Origin: WJJR01 sp964440935 | GTDB taxonomy: Bacteria; Zixibacteria; MSB-5A5; WJJR01 | Assembly: GCA_964440935.1 (NCBI GenBank) | Contig: CAYTTY010000014.1 | Location: forward strand, 1 to 64,000 | Length of the DNA: 64,000 nucleotides | Direction: 5' to 3' | Part shown: one piece after another, positions 45,678 through 54,768 of the stretch | Numbering within the stretch: position 1 is the first letter of the stretch | Layout of the letters: the number at the start of each line of letters is the position of its first letter | Translations under genes and position numbers: made by a program | Notes under the pieces: model-generated | The model's database searches: none | What the model saw: only the letters and a program-made list of their open reading frames with translations | Told to the model about the DNA's origin: nothing

Positions 45678-45825
45678 TCGCGATTGTCAGAAGAACTGTC
45701 CGACTCACGAGACCGTAGCATGGCCGTCCCGCTTGCCGTGAGCATGGTCGAACGGGCCATGCCGTACGGGCGAGGCGCCCGTGCTACATCGCCCGGTCAA
45801 TCGGAAAACAATTCTGACAATCGCT
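45678..45825. repeat. Type 1 inverted-repeat element
   Basis: The left end, starting TCGCGATTGTCAGAAGAACT, and the right end, CAATCGGAAAACAATTCTGA to CAATCGCTCC, flank a core with CATGGCCGTCCCGCTTGCC and GAACGGGCCATGCC, a shared palindromic module also in the copy at 22034. The two copies have the same ends but differ in total interior. Confidence 0.8.
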
Positions 45826-46158
45826 CCTCATAGAGTGACTTGCATAATTCCCCTCCGATTCCCGATCCAACCCGAAAGATATACTTCTCACCCCAACCCT
45901 CTCCCCGCTGAACAGCGCGGGCTTGCCCTTAACGAAGTCGAAGGGGAGAGGGAGCTAAACGTAGGGGCGCACACTTCGACTCCGCTCCGTGCAAGCAGCT
46001 GTGCAGGCGCCCGCGTGACGGGTACGGTGATCCGGCAAAGTTCTGCCCAAATCGCAGGGCCTGTCTATCGCTACGCAATGCCGGCACCGTGCCCGCACCC
46101 CCCTTGTCTACCCACCGCCGCTTCACTACCTTGAAGGCCACACAGGAGGGTTTACAGC
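45826..46158. other. Spacer before dodecin
   Basis: No gene. It includes CACCCCAACCCTCTCCCC and GAGAGGGAGC, the common dispersed module. GGAGGG sits 10 bases before the dodecin start. Confidence 0.5.
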
Positions 46159-46368
46159 ATGGGAAAAGTGTACAAGACAATCACCCTGGTCGGCACCTCG
46201 ACCAAAGACTACGAAGATGCCATCAACAGTGCGATTAACGAAGCCGCCAAGACGTTGAAGGGCATGGCCTGGTTTGAAGTGAAAGAAATGCGCGGCGGCA
46301 TCAAAGACAACAAAGTCGCCGAGTATCAGGCGATCATTACAGTAGGATTCCTGCTGATCAACGAGTGA
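46159..46368 (+). CDS. Dodecin flavin-binding protein
   Basis: Dodecin is a 12-subunit hollow protein that stores or buffers flavins. The 69-residue length is the norm. KTITLVGTSTKDYEDAINSA, the tryptophan in KGMAWFEVKEMRG that stacks on flavin, and AEYQAIITVGFLL match the family along the whole chain. GGAGGG precedes ATG. The lipoprotein gene overlaps its stop by 4 bases (GTGA), so the pair is coupled. Confidence 0.95.
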   Translation: MGKVYKTITLVGTSTKDYEDAINSAINEAAKTLKGMAWFEVKEMRGGIKDNKVAEYQAIITVGFLLINE

Positions 46369-47468
46369 GACACACACTCCGGATCGTTCTAATCGGGTGG
46401 ACCGCGGCGGCCCTGTGGTCGTGCTCCGATGACGGTTCCACCAGTCCCGGAGCCCACGCGCGCAATTACCACATGGGCTTCGCGCTCTACCCGACCGTAT
46501 TTCAGTCGGCGCTGCCGCAGCAGTATGTGATGAACTTCCGCACGCGCGCCGATCTGGTAACGGTGCATTGGGACGGGAACGTGCCGTGGCCGCTGCTGGC
46601 CCGCTGTCCCGACCTCGGCAATTGTGATCCGGGGGGCGACAGCCTGCTGATGGCAATGCAGGACAATCTGAACCAGACGGTCGAGGGGCTGCGCAATCAG
46701 ACCGGCATTTTCAAACGCGATCCTGAACGGCTGGTCTACCTCGCGTTGAGCCCGCTGAATATCGACCGCGACGGCATCGTCAGCACCTACGCCGGCCTGC
46801 GCGCCACCCCGCCGGGCGCGACCTTCGCCACACCCGCCGTCACCGAGCACTATGTCCGTTTCGTTTCGTACCTGGTTGCACAGTTCGACCCCGATTACTT
46901 CTCACCGGTGATCGAGATCAACATGTACGCCGTCAACCAGCCCGGCGATTTCCTGAATCTGATCGCCCTGGCGCAAGATGTGTACGAAGCGATCAAGACC
47001 GAACATCCAATGTTGCCGATGGCGCCCACGATCCAGTGGGAATTCTACAAGGTGGGATGGGATACACAAGCACGGCATCCGCTGCTCGACAGTTTATCAA
47101 CCAATTGGGCCCGGTTTGCCGACTTCTATGCGCTCTCAACATATCCCAACATCCAACTCGACCGCTCATCGGTCGATTCGACCTGGTACCGATTCGATCA
47201 GTACGGTCTCGACGATATCACCCAGTCGCAGTTGATGATCTCCGAATGCGGCGTTCAGCCGCTGATGCAACGTGACATGTTGCAGACACTCTCGCGTCTG
47301 CTCCAGCGTTACAAAGGTATCGCGCTGAACTACTTCTTCCTCGAAGACATGGATCATCTCGACTTTCCGCCATCATTCAAGGATGTGGGATTGTATCACG
47401 ATAAACAGTCACCGACACTGACGCCGCATCCGGGGCTGGCCACGTGGGACAGCCTGTATGCGTTGTAG
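46365..47468 (+). CDS. Lipoprotein, possible glycoside hydrolase fold
   Basis: A 367-residue secreted lipoprotein with the lipobox ALWSC near residue 20 followed by SDDGSTSPG. The mature part reads like a (beta/alpha)8 glycosidase: MGFALYPTV at the first strand, DLVTVHWDGNVPW, YFSPVIEINMYAVN with a possible acid near residue 185, PTIQWEF, FADFYALSTYPNIQL, and LMISECGVQP with a second acid near residue 300. That resembles GH53-type endo-galactanases and related enzymes, but no family hallmark is certain. Lipobox and GTG start are good; the overlap with dodecin suggests one transcript. Substrate is unknown. Confidence 0.6.
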   Translation: MRHTLRIVLIGWTAAALWSCSDDGSTSPGAHARNYHMGFALYPTVFQSALPQQYVMNFRTRADLVTVHWDGNVPWPLLARCPDLGNCDPGGDSLLMAMQDNLNQTVEGLRNQTGIFKRDPERLVYLALSPLNIDRDGIVSTYAGLRATPPGATFATPAVTEHYVRFVSYLVAQFDPDYFSPVIEINMYAVNQPGDFLNLIALAQDVYEAIKTEHPMLPMAPTIQWEFYKVGWDTQARHPLLDSLSTNWARFADFYALSTYPNIQLDRSSVDSTWYRFDQYGLDDITQSQLMISECGVQPLMQRDMLQTLSRLLQRYKGIALNYFFLEDMDHLDFPPSFKDVGLYHDKQSPTLTPHPGLATWDSLYAL

Positions 47469-47510
47469 GACAGCAGGTGGGCGCAAACAGAACCACGGGA
47501 GTTGACTGAT

Positions 47511-49355
47511 ATGAGCCTTAACCACATCATCCTGACACTCGCAATACTCATCGGCCTGTTTCTGTTTGTCCAACCGATCTGGGTGCGTTTGCAACGCATC
47601 CATCGCACGTCGAAAGGATTCACGCTCGACGATGTCCCCCGCCGCATCGGACGGTTCATCTCCGAAGTCATATTCCAAAGTAAGATCATTAAACAGCGGC
47701 CGTTTGCCGGCCTGATGCACGCGCTCGTCTTTTGGGGGTTCATCGCGTTCATTCCGGTCACTATTGACCACTTTGTCCGCGGCTACGGCGGCACGTTTCT
47801 TGGTCACGGTAGCGTTCACGCGATCATCACGACGATTGTCGCCGTCTTCGCCGTGCTGGTCATCATCGGTATCACCGGGCTCGCCTTGCGCCGTTATATC
47901 TCAAAACCGGCGGCCCTGGGAGAGGTGAAAGCCGAGTCGGGTGTGGTCGCGCTGTTCATCGAAATCCTGATGGTGACCTATCTGCTTGAACTGTATGTCT
48001 TCACCGAGCCATCGTCGACCGCCGCACAGATCAATTGGTGGCTTCACGCGCTGACCATCTTGGCCTTTCTGGCATTGATCCCGCGCTCGAAGCACTTGCA
48101 CCTGATCCTGTCACCGATAACGACATTCCTGAAAGACTTCGAGCTGGCGACGATTCGCCCGCTCGATTTCGAAAGAGAAGAATTCGGTGCCTTCAAGCTG
48201 TCCGATCTCGCTGCGCATACAGCGCTGGGTGCGTTCACCTGTGTCGAGTGCGGCCGCTGCTATGATCACTGCCCCGCCCGTGTCACCGGCAAGCTGCTCG
48301 ATCCCAAACAACTGATGCTCGATCTGCGCGACGGGTTCCTCAAAGATCCCGAACAGAACATTGTCGGCGATACGATTGCTGAGGAAATCCTCTGGCAGTG
48401 TACATCATGCGGCGCGTGTACCTATCAGTGCCCGGTCGGTATCGATCAGGTCGTGCCGATCATGGAAGCACGCCGTGGACAAACCGCCGAGGGCGCCGTC
48501 CCGCACACGTTCAATACCTTTTTCACCAATCTCGAACGCCTGCAAAACCCGTGGGCCTATCCCACACCGCAGGCGCACGAGTTTATCGAGGAAAACGAAT
48601 ATCCCAAATTCGACGGTCACGAATACTTGTACTGGATGGGCTGTCTCGCGCGGTTCGACATTCAATATCGCAAGTCCTCACTCGCGTTCAAGAAGATCCT
48701 CGATCAGGGCGGCGTTTCGTATGGCGTCCTTCCCGATGAACAGTGCACCGGCGATGCGGCCCGTCGCGCCGGCAATGAATACCTGTTTACTGAACTTGCG
48801 ACGGCTAACGTCGAACTGTTGAATTCGGCGGGGGTGAAGAAGATCGTCGCCACCTGTCCGCACTGTGTGCGCACACTGTCGGAATACAAGGACTTCGGGC
48901 TGCATCAGGATGTTGAGATCATTCATCACTCGCGACTAATCACCGAATTGGTCGCCGCCGGGAAGATCAATATCGACACGGACGGCGATGGCAACGTCCC
49001 GGTCTATCATGATCCGTGTTACCTCTCACGGTATGGTCAGGACGGTGACATCGAGAATCCGCGTAAGGTCGTCGCCACCGCCCACGGCGGCACGGCCCCG
49101 AAAGAGCCCGAACGCACCGGCGACCAATCATTCTGCTGCGGTGCCGGCGGCGCGATGATCTTCGCCGAAGAAACGAAGGGAACACGCATCAACCGCGACC
49201 GCACGGAAGAGCTGCTCAACACCGGCGCCGATGACGTCGCCGTCGCCTGTCCCTTCTGCCAGATCATGATCCGCGACGCCACCGCCGATCTGGACCGGAG
49301 TGATGACGTCAAGGTGCGGGATATTGCCGAGTATGTCGCGGAGCGGATGGGGTAG
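47511..49355 (+). CDS. Iron-sulfur membrane oxidoreductase, HdrD/EtfD-like
   Basis: A 614-residue protein. Residues 1-200 hold five membrane helices similar to a NarI-type haem b domain (LALRRYISK, EILMVTYLLELYVF). Two 4Fe-4S sites follow: CVECGRCYDHCP and CTSCGACTYQCP. Two cysteine-rich CCG domains come next: YWMGCLARFD...CPHCVRT and HDPCYLSRYG...FCCGAGG. This layout belongs to the EtfD/HdrD-like enzymes that pass electrons between electron-transfer flavoprotein or thiols and quinone; no etfAB genes are adjacent. ATG 47511 follows GGGAG. The electron partner is uncertain. Confidence 0.9.
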   Translation: MSLNHIILTLAILIGLFLFVQPIWVRLQRIHRTSKGFTLDDVPRRIGRFISEVIFQSKIIKQRPFAGLMHALVFWGFIAFIPVTIDHFVRGYGGTFLGHGSVHAIITTIVAVFAVLVIIGITGLALRRYISKPAALGEVKAESGVVALFIEILMVTYLLELYVFTEPSSTAAQINWWLHALTILAFLALIPRSKHLHLILSPITTFLKDFELATIRPLDFEREEFGAFKLSDLAAHTALGAFTCVECGRCYDHCPARVTGKLLDPKQLMLDLRDGFLKDPEQNIVGDTIAEEILWQCTSCGACTYQCPVGIDQVVPIMEARRGQTAEGAVPHTFNTFFTNLERLQNPWAYPTPQAHEFIEENEYPKFDGHEYLYWMGCLARFDIQYRKSSLAFKKILDQGGVSYGVLPDEQCTGDAARRAGNEYLFTELATANVELLNSAGVKKIVATCPHCVRTLSEYKDFGLHQDVEIIHHSRLITELVAAGKINIDTDGDGNVPVYHDPCYLSRYGQDGDIENPRKVVATAHGGTAPKEPERTGDQSFCCGAGGAMIFAEETKGTRINRDRTEELLNTGADDVAVACPFCQIMIRDATADLDRSDDVKVRDIAEYVAERMG

Positions 49356-49538
49356 CGCGATTTTGGTGGGTGCAGAGCACCCACCCTACAATGGCCGCGC
49401 AGTGGTGACTGAAAGTAACTTGCTGTCATTCCCGTGAAAGCGGGAATCTATTTTGTCTTTTTGCACTAAACGATAATAGGTCTGTCCGACGCTGCGGACG
49501 GGGATGACAATCCGACTCTATATAGAAATCTAACTACC
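49356..49538. repeat. Palindromic repeat cluster
   Basis: GTGGGTGCAGAGCACCCAC at 49369-49387 is a perfect hairpin that may terminate the preceding transcript. CATTCCCGTGAAAGCGGGAA at about 49426 and GACGCTGCGGACGGGGATGA at about 49488 form the same kind of dispersed module as at 42130. Confidence 0.65.
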
Positions 49539-50090
49539 ATGACCCACCTCGCCTTCCTCCGCGCCATCAACGTCGGCGGACGTGCCCTCGTCAAAATGGC
49601 TGACTTGAAGAAAGCATTCGACGCCGCCGGCGCAACGAACGTCCAAACCTACATCCAAAGCGGCAATGTCATCTTCGATGCCCCCGACTCTGCCACCGGA
49701 CAGGCAAAACTGGTCAAGAGCATCCAGGCCAGACTGAATAAGCTTATGGGCAAAGACGTCGACGTGATGTATCGGACACACAAAGACCTGCAACGCATGA
49801 TCACAGCCGATCCGTTCAAAAACGTCGACACCAAACAGGATCTGAAACTCTATGTCGCCTTCCTGAAGGACAAACCAAAGAAACGTCCCAAGCTCCCGCT
49901 CACAGCCGAGAAAGATGGCCTCAAAATCATCAAGATCAGTGGCAGCGACGTGTTCCTGGTCAGCTACCCGGTTGGCAAAGGCCGCTACGGCGTGCCAAAT
50001 CTTTTTGTCGAGAAGGAATTTGACACACCAGCCACATCACGGAACTGGAATACGGTGCAGAAAATCGTTAAGAAGATTGCGGAGACTTAG
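49539..50090 (+). CDS. DUF1697 family protein
   Basis: A 183-residue protein matching DUF1697 from the start: LAFLRAINVGGRALVKMADL, then VQTYIQSGNVIFDA and LNKLMGKDVDVMYRTHKDL, with the conserved FLKDKP and TSRNWNTVQKIVKKI at the end. Function of the family is unknown; it is common in many phyla. It stands alone between repeats. Confidence 0.92.
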   Translation: MTHLAFLRAINVGGRALVKMADLKKAFDAAGATNVQTYIQSGNVIFDAPDSATGQAKLVKSIQARLNKLMGKDVDVMYRTHKDLQRMITADPFKNVDTKQDLKLYVAFLKDKPKKRPKLPLTAEKDGLKIIKISGSDVFLVSYPVGKGRYGVPNLFVEKEFDTPATSRNWNTVQKIVKKIAET

Positions 50091-50117
50091 ATCCGTTTTG
50101 GAGACACCCGGCAAATG

Positions 50118-50287
50118 GGCGTGTTGAAAAATCCTGAATTTCCAGCAATGCCATGCATCGACAAGAACAATACCCGGGGCGTATGGCATACGCCCTGCCC
50201 GCGTATGGGTTACGCGCAGAGGGCGTATTCAATACGCCCCTACAAAAGCACGTCATCTGCAATGACGCACGTTTTTCAACACACCCC
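50118..50287. repeat. Type 2 inverted-repeat element
   Basis: The ends GGGCGTGTTGAAAAATCC (50118-50135) and GTTTTTCAACACACCCC (50271-50287) are inverted. Inside are GGGGCGTATGGCATACGCCC and GGGCGTATTCAATACGCCCC, the same hairpins as in the copy at 33352. It is flanked by CACCCGG and CCGGGTTTC, an interrupted host hairpin. Confidence 0.75.
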
Positions 50288-50423
50288 TTGGTCCGGGTTT
50301 CACAGAAACAATTCCCATGGCATCGAAAAGGTACTTTCTTAGAGGCGTATTTTGAGACCCGGTCCAAAGTCCGGGCCACCCAGGAAGAATTGTGAGAGAA
50401 GAGATTCATACGGAGGTGAACCC

Positions 50424-50720
50424 ATGCCAGCCTACTTCTTCGTCGACATTCTCGAAATTACCGACGAAAACAAAATGGAAGAGTACCGTTCAAAAGTGGT
50501 CGCGTCAGTAGAACAGTACAACGGACGCTACGTCGTCTTAGGCGGCCAGTACGAACAGGTCGAAGGCGACTGGTGCCCCAAGTTTCCGGTGATGATTGAA
50601 TTCGCCGACAAGGACCAGGTGAAACGCTGGTACAATTCCGCCGAGTATCGCGAGATCAAAGACCTGCGTATTGATGGCACTCGGTCGAACGCGGTAATTC
50701 TGGAGGGATTGCCAACGTAG
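50424..50720 (+). CDS. DUF1330 family protein
   Basis: A 98-residue ferredoxin-like-fold protein of DUF1330. It begins PAYFFVDILEITDENKMEEY and continues with GRYVVLGGQYEQVEGDW, VMIEFADKDQVKRWYNSAEY and a C-terminal NAVILEGL, all typical of the family. GGAGGTGA precedes the ATG. Function is unknown; some members resemble monooxygenase subunits. Confidence 0.92.
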   Translation: MPAYFFVDILEITDENKMEEYRSKVVASVEQYNGRYVVLGGQYEQVEGDWCPKFPVMIEFADKDQVKRWYNSAEYREIKDLRIDGTRSNAVILEGLPT

Positions 50721-50735
50721 ATACCGTGTTCATTG

Positions 50736-50875
50736 TCAAGGTGTGGTGTTCAGATAATTGGGTTGAAATGGTCGTTGGTGGATGAGTACGGCGCGGGCGA
50801 GGACCAGCAGTCGCCTCATGCATGCACCAATGACGAGCATGTTGGGTTTGCCGTTGTCTAGCAGGCGTTCGCCGG
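50736..50875 (-). pseudogene. Remnant of an IS110-family transposase (C-terminus)
   Basis: On the minus strand the frame reads RLLDNGKPNMLVIGACMRRL, then LVLARAVLIHQRPFQPNY, before a stop near 50736. GKPK-x-x-x-x-x-A-C-M-R-K/R-L-L followed by V-L-x...P-F-x-P is the conserved end of IS110/IS116 transposases. The preceding catalytic DEDD part and the tyrosine/serine-type C-terminal core are absent; upstream sequence has stops in this frame. Only the last 40 or so residues survive. Confidence 0.6.
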
Positions 50876-51095
50876 GATGACCAGCCGGTGGACCCGGCGG
50901 CGTTTCTGGGGGCGTCGTAAGACGTTGTCCCAATAAGCAGCGGCTCACTCAATACAGGGAAATTGACCGAATCTATGCCGAAGGCCATGCGTTCCTGGTA
51001 GCATTCGTTTATATTTGGTATACGTACAGTGTCTCATTTGAGCAAGTTGCAAAGCTTGAACGGATCTCAGGTCATTGTATCACACTCGCAAGATT
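50876..51095. other. Spacer before a two-component system
   Basis: AT-richer spacer (GTTTATATTTGGTATACGTACAG near 51007-51029) that may hold the promoter of the kinase gene. No gene is seen. Confidence 0.35.
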
Positions 51096-53378
51096 ATGCG
51101 GACAGCGCGATACCTTCTAAATCTAACTCTCGTTGTGTTGGCGATCGTGCTTCAGTACGGTGAAGTTGACGCTCGTCGAGTAGCGACTATCGACATCGAT
51201 GACACCCGATCCTCGACATACCTCCCTTTTGAGGTTCGCAAGATCGCTGGCACAGATTGGGAGACAACGAAGCGTCCCGTCCTTCATCCGGTTAAGGTGC
51301 CAGGCGTCTACAAGGACAGCCAGCAGACTGCCTGGATAGTGATGGTCGCAAATCCAGCGATCAATCAGGATCAACCAGCCGGTGTTCATTTCGAGGACAG
51401 AGCGAGTGGTGATCGCTTCCGTGAAGCTCCGTTTTATTACACCGCTTGCGACTTCTGCGTATCCGGTGATTGGGAACAAGGTGACCTGGTGGCGATTGTC
51501 GGTTGCTACCGTCACGATTCGGCATTTGTGCTGAAAACAGGATTGTCGGATACAACTGCGATTCGGTATCTCGCATCCGGTACAGACGGAACTGGTGATG
51601 GCGAATGGCGGCCAGGCATCCCTTTCATTGCCCAGAACGATTACGATTTCGATGGTCGAGAAGAAGCGTTCTTCCAGGTCTTTTCCGCTCGTGATCCAGG
51701 GCCACGTGTTCTGTACTGCATTGAGATCGAGACTCTCGACATTGAATGGTCACTACCGGTTGCTTCCTCTGTGAGGCCTGGCAACCTTTTCGTGTGTGGA
51801 GATACGGCTGAGCCCGCGGTCATCTTCATCTCCTATGGGCCCCAGAACAAAGTCTCCGACGTCAATTTCAATGATGAATACGGTTACGTCACCGTAGTGG
51901 ACGACCAGGGTGTGATACTCCACAATCAGGAGATCTCAAGTTCTCTGGCGACTCCTGTTCTCGGAACTGCTCAGGACGGTGGTTTCTATCTGTCGCACTC
52001 TCTGCCGCTGGACAGTGGAGAGCTCCGTGATCGACACGATACATCGGGACATTGGCTTAGCTTGATTACTGCTAATTTGACTTCTGTCCGCACCGTTCCG
52101 CTTGAAAGTGATCTTCAAGATGTCTTGTGGCTTTTTGACTACGACAAAGATGGATACTTGGACCTGCATGCATTGTCTCGCGCTGGTGACGTATTGGTCT
52201 TTGACTCAAATTTGAGTGTACTGGCTCGCGGCTATGCGCCGAGTTTGCAGTGCCATCTGGGCCGCATTCCGCTCGAAGGATATGATGACCCGGGACACGT
52301 GTTCCACACGTGGAACGGGACAGAGGTCTATTCAGCGCAATTCAAGAAGTTGGCTCAGTACAACGAACCAGCGACGGAATATCAGCCGATGGTGGTTGAT
52401 CATGCCGGGAATGTCCGTCAATTCATGTTGACGAATTGCAATGTGTACTATCATGTCGCAATTCAACGACGTGACGTGTTTGATCTCGCGAGAATCGCCT
52501 TCTGGGAGTATCAGACCTATGTTCTGAGTGTTTTGTCTGCGGCTGTGGTAGCGCTGATATTGGTGAATCACTATCGCCGCAAGACCCGCAAGAACCTCGT
52601 GCTCATTAGAGAACAAAAGAACGAGCTGGAGGAGGTGCACCGGCAACTTCAGGACGCCCAAGAGGCAATCATCGCGCAAGAGAAGTACACACAGGCGAAG
52701 GACATCGCCGGCGGCTTCGCTCACGAGATCCGTAACGCACTACTTCCGGCCGAGGGGGCACTCGCGCGATTGGAACGAGCTGCAGATTCAGAGGCGCGAG
52801 CACCCCTGACACCAGAGGAGTACACCAGGCGGGCTCAACAAGCAGTCAGTCGGGCTCTCAAACTGACCCGCCTGATATCCACCTACACGAAGCTGGAGGC
52901 GTCCAAGCAGCCGGAGCCGGTCGATCTTGACGAGGTAATCGAAGAAGTTCTGGAGGCAGACAGGACACGTATTAGTGACCAAGGCGTCACGATCGAGAAG
53001 AATCTAAGGAAAATCAGACCAATCAGGGCCAACAAGCAGCAGTTGTATCTGTGCTTTAACAACCTGTTGCTCAACAGCTTGGATGCATTGACAGGGCGCC
53101 CGGATCCGCATATACTGATCACAGTCGACGCTGGCAGTGATGCAGTTCGTGTGACGATTCAGGACAACGGCGTCGGTATCGCGCATCAGGATCTGTCGCG
53201 TGTCTTCGACACGTTTTACTCCACCAAGCCGAGCTCGGGTACCGGTCTCGGACTAACGATGGTCAAGAAGATTGTCGAAATGTACGATGGCACCATCGCC
53301 ATCAACAGCGAGCCCGATTACTGGACGAGAGTCGATCTTACATTCGTTGCCTGGCCAGTGAACGAACAGAAGAGGTAG
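51096..53378 (+). CDS. Membrane sensor histidine kinase
   Basis: A 760-residue kinase with a signal-type first helix (YLLNLTLVVLAIVLQYG), a periplasmic sensor of about 440 residues that reads like a beta-propeller (DYDFDGREEAFFQVF, DYDKDGYLDLHALSR with calcium-type Asp motifs), one membrane helix (VLSVLSAAVVALILV, near residue 482), a coiled-coil linker, the phosphoacceptor helix GGFAHEIRNALLPAE with His 543, and the ATPase (NNLLLNSLDALTG, DNGVGIAHQDL, SGTGLGLTMVKKIVEMY). TTG 51075 is a possible earlier start. It lies 19 bases before its NtrC-like partner. Confidence 0.9.
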   Translation: MRTARYLLNLTLVVLAIVLQYGEVDARRVATIDIDDTRSSTYLPFEVRKIAGTDWETTKRPVLHPVKVPGVYKDSQQTAWIVMVANPAINQDQPAGVHFEDRASGDRFREAPFYYTACDFCVSGDWEQGDLVAIVGCYRHDSAFVLKTGLSDTTAIRYLASGTDGTGDGEWRPGIPFIAQNDYDFDGREEAFFQVFSARDPGPRVLYCIEIETLDIEWSLPVASSVRPGNLFVCGDTAEPAVIFISYGPQNKVSDVNFNDEYGYVTVVDDQGVILHNQEISSSLATPVLGTAQDGGFYLSHSLPLDSGELRDRHDTSGHWLSLITANLTSVRTVPLESDLQDVLWLFDYDKDGYLDLHALSRAGDVLVFDSNLSVLARGYAPSLQCHLGRIPLEGYDDPGHVFHTWNGTEVYSAQFKKLAQYNEPATEYQPMVVDHAGNVRQFMLTNCNVYYHVAIQRRDVFDLARIAFWEYQTYVLSVLSAAVVALILVNHYRRKTRKNLVLIREQKNELEEVHRQLQDAQEAIIAQEKYTQAKDIAGGFAHEIRNALLPAEGALARLERAADSEARAPLTPEEYTRRAQQAVSRALKLTRLISTYTKLEASKQPEPVDLDEVIEEVLEADRTRISDQGVTIEKNLRKIRPIRANKQQLYLCFNNLLLNSLDALTGRPDPHILITVDAGSDAVRVTIQDNGVGIAHQDLSRVFDTFYSTKPSSGTGLGLTMVKKIVEMYDGTIAINSEPDYWTRVDLTFVAWPVNEQKR

Positions 53379-53397
53379 CATCCGTCGAGCATCTGCC

Positions 53398-54768
53398 ATG
53401 TCCGCCCAGCTCCAAGCCAAAGTTCTTGTCGTCGATGACGATCCTCATGTTCTGGAAATGCTGGAAGATCTCCTGGCAGGTGACTACTCCATCGTGCTGG
53501 CCGATTCGGGTGAGAAGGCCGTTACGGTCGCGGAAGAACATGGAGATCTGGCCGCAGTGGTCATGGATATCAAGATGGCTCCGATGGATGGACTGGTTGC
53601 GGCCCGCAAGATTCGGGAACTCCGGCCACAAACACGGGTCATTTTCCACACGGGATATCCGGGCGAGTATGCGGAGGCAACGATTGACAAGGAAGAGAAG
53701 CCGTTCGATTATATTGAGAAGGGCGAGTCACTTCCGCGTCTTCTAAGATCTGTTCGAAATGCTGTTGAAGCATTCGATATCCAGACTTACAACGAGCGCC
53801 TGTTTGAACTGGCCGAGAGTGAATTTGGTATTATCGGCCGCTCCCGGGCGATGCGCGACGTGTTCGAGACGATCCGAAAGGTCGCGCCCACCGATACCAA
53901 GGTGATGATCCTCGGTGAGACCGGTACCGGCAAGGAGCTGGTGGCCAAGGCTATTCACCTGCAAAGCCGGCGCCGCGACAAACGGCTTGGCATTCTCAAC
54001 TGCAACCACAAGAATCCCGATTTGATCGAGTCAGAGCTGTTCGGTCATGCCAAAGGGTCGTTCACCTCGGCGACCGGTGACCGCATTGGGCTCTTTGAGT
54101 ACGCCAACGGCGGAACAGTATTTCTCGATGAGATCGGTGATCTGGACATGACATCGCAGGCCAAGCTGTTGCGTGTGCTGGAGACGGGAGAATACACAAA
54201 GGTCGGCCAGCCACAGACTTACACAACCGACGTTCGGTTGATCTGCGCCACGCATCGGGACTTGGAGGAGTTGACCAGGCAGCAGCGCTTCCGCGAGGAT
54301 CTTCTGTATCGGCTGAAGGGGATCACAATTACGCTTCCCTCGCTGCGCGATAGGATTGAAGACATTCCTCGTCTCGTTGACAAGTTCGTCATGGACTGCA
54401 CAAGTACGAAGAGCCTTTCCCCAAAGATCTTCGACCAGAGCGCCATCAATGCCCTCTTGCATCACAACTGGCCCGGCAATGTGAGGCAACTGCAGGACCA
54501 GGTTGAGCGACTCATGGTATTGACTGATTCAGACATCATTCTGGCTGATGATGTCGAGCAGAGCCTCCGTACGAATACTCCAGCACACTCCGAATCACAA
54601 TCACTTCCCCAGCGCCTCAAGAAGCTCGAGCGCATTCTCATCATCGAAGCCTTGTCCGGCACATGTGGCAATATCGCCGCTGCGGCCAATCTGCTCGGGA
54701 TTGATCGGACGACACTACAGAAGAAGCTCAAGCTGCACGATCTTGATGCAGATTCGTTTAGGGATTGA
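53398..54768 (+). CDS. NtrC-family response regulator with altered GAFTGA loop
   Basis: A 456-residue bacterial enhancer-binding-protein layout. The receiver spans residues 1-120 (VLVVDDDPHVLEML, phosphoacceptor Asp 57 in VVMDIKMAPMDG). The AAA+ core has Walker A GETGTGKE near 180 and Walker B GGTVFLDEIGDL, and the domain ends with a Fis-type helix-turn-helix (NIAAAANLLGIDRTTLQKKL). The sigma54-contact loop, normally GAFTGA, is GSFTSA at residues 220-225. This loop drives open-complex formation, so sigma54 activation may be changed or lost. Kinase and regulator are co-transcribed. Confidence 0.92.
   Translation: MSAQLQAKVLVVDDDPHVLEMLEDLLAGDYSIVLADSGEKAVTVAEEHGDLAAVVMDIKMAPMDGLVAARKIRELRPQTRVIFHTGYPGEYAEATIDKEEKPFDYIEKGESLPRLLRSVRNAVEAFDIQTYNERLFELAESEFGIIGRSRAMRDVFETIRKVAPTDTKVMILGETGTGKELVAKAIHLQSRRRDKRLGILNCNHKNPDLIESELFGHAKGSFTSATGDRIGLFEYANGGTVFLDEIGDLDMTSQAKLLRVLETGEYTKVGQPQTYTTDVRLICATHRDLEELTRQQRFREDLLYRLKGITITLPSLRDRIEDIPRLVDKFVMDCTSTKSLSPKIFDQSAINALLHHNWPGNVRQLQDQVERLMVLTDSDIILADDVEQSLRTNTPAHSESQSLPQRLKKLERILIIEALSGTCGNIAAAANLLGIDRTTLQKKLKLHDLDADSFRD

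Noticed and set aside
45781..46134. Open frame of 117 codons before dodecin
   Set aside because: It spans dispersed repeat modules, has low-complexity Cys/Pro-rich content and no family likeness.
50656..50988. Longer minus-strand frame around the IS110 remnant
   Set aside because: It is in a different frame from the transposase-like residues; only the 50736-50875 frame has the family motif.
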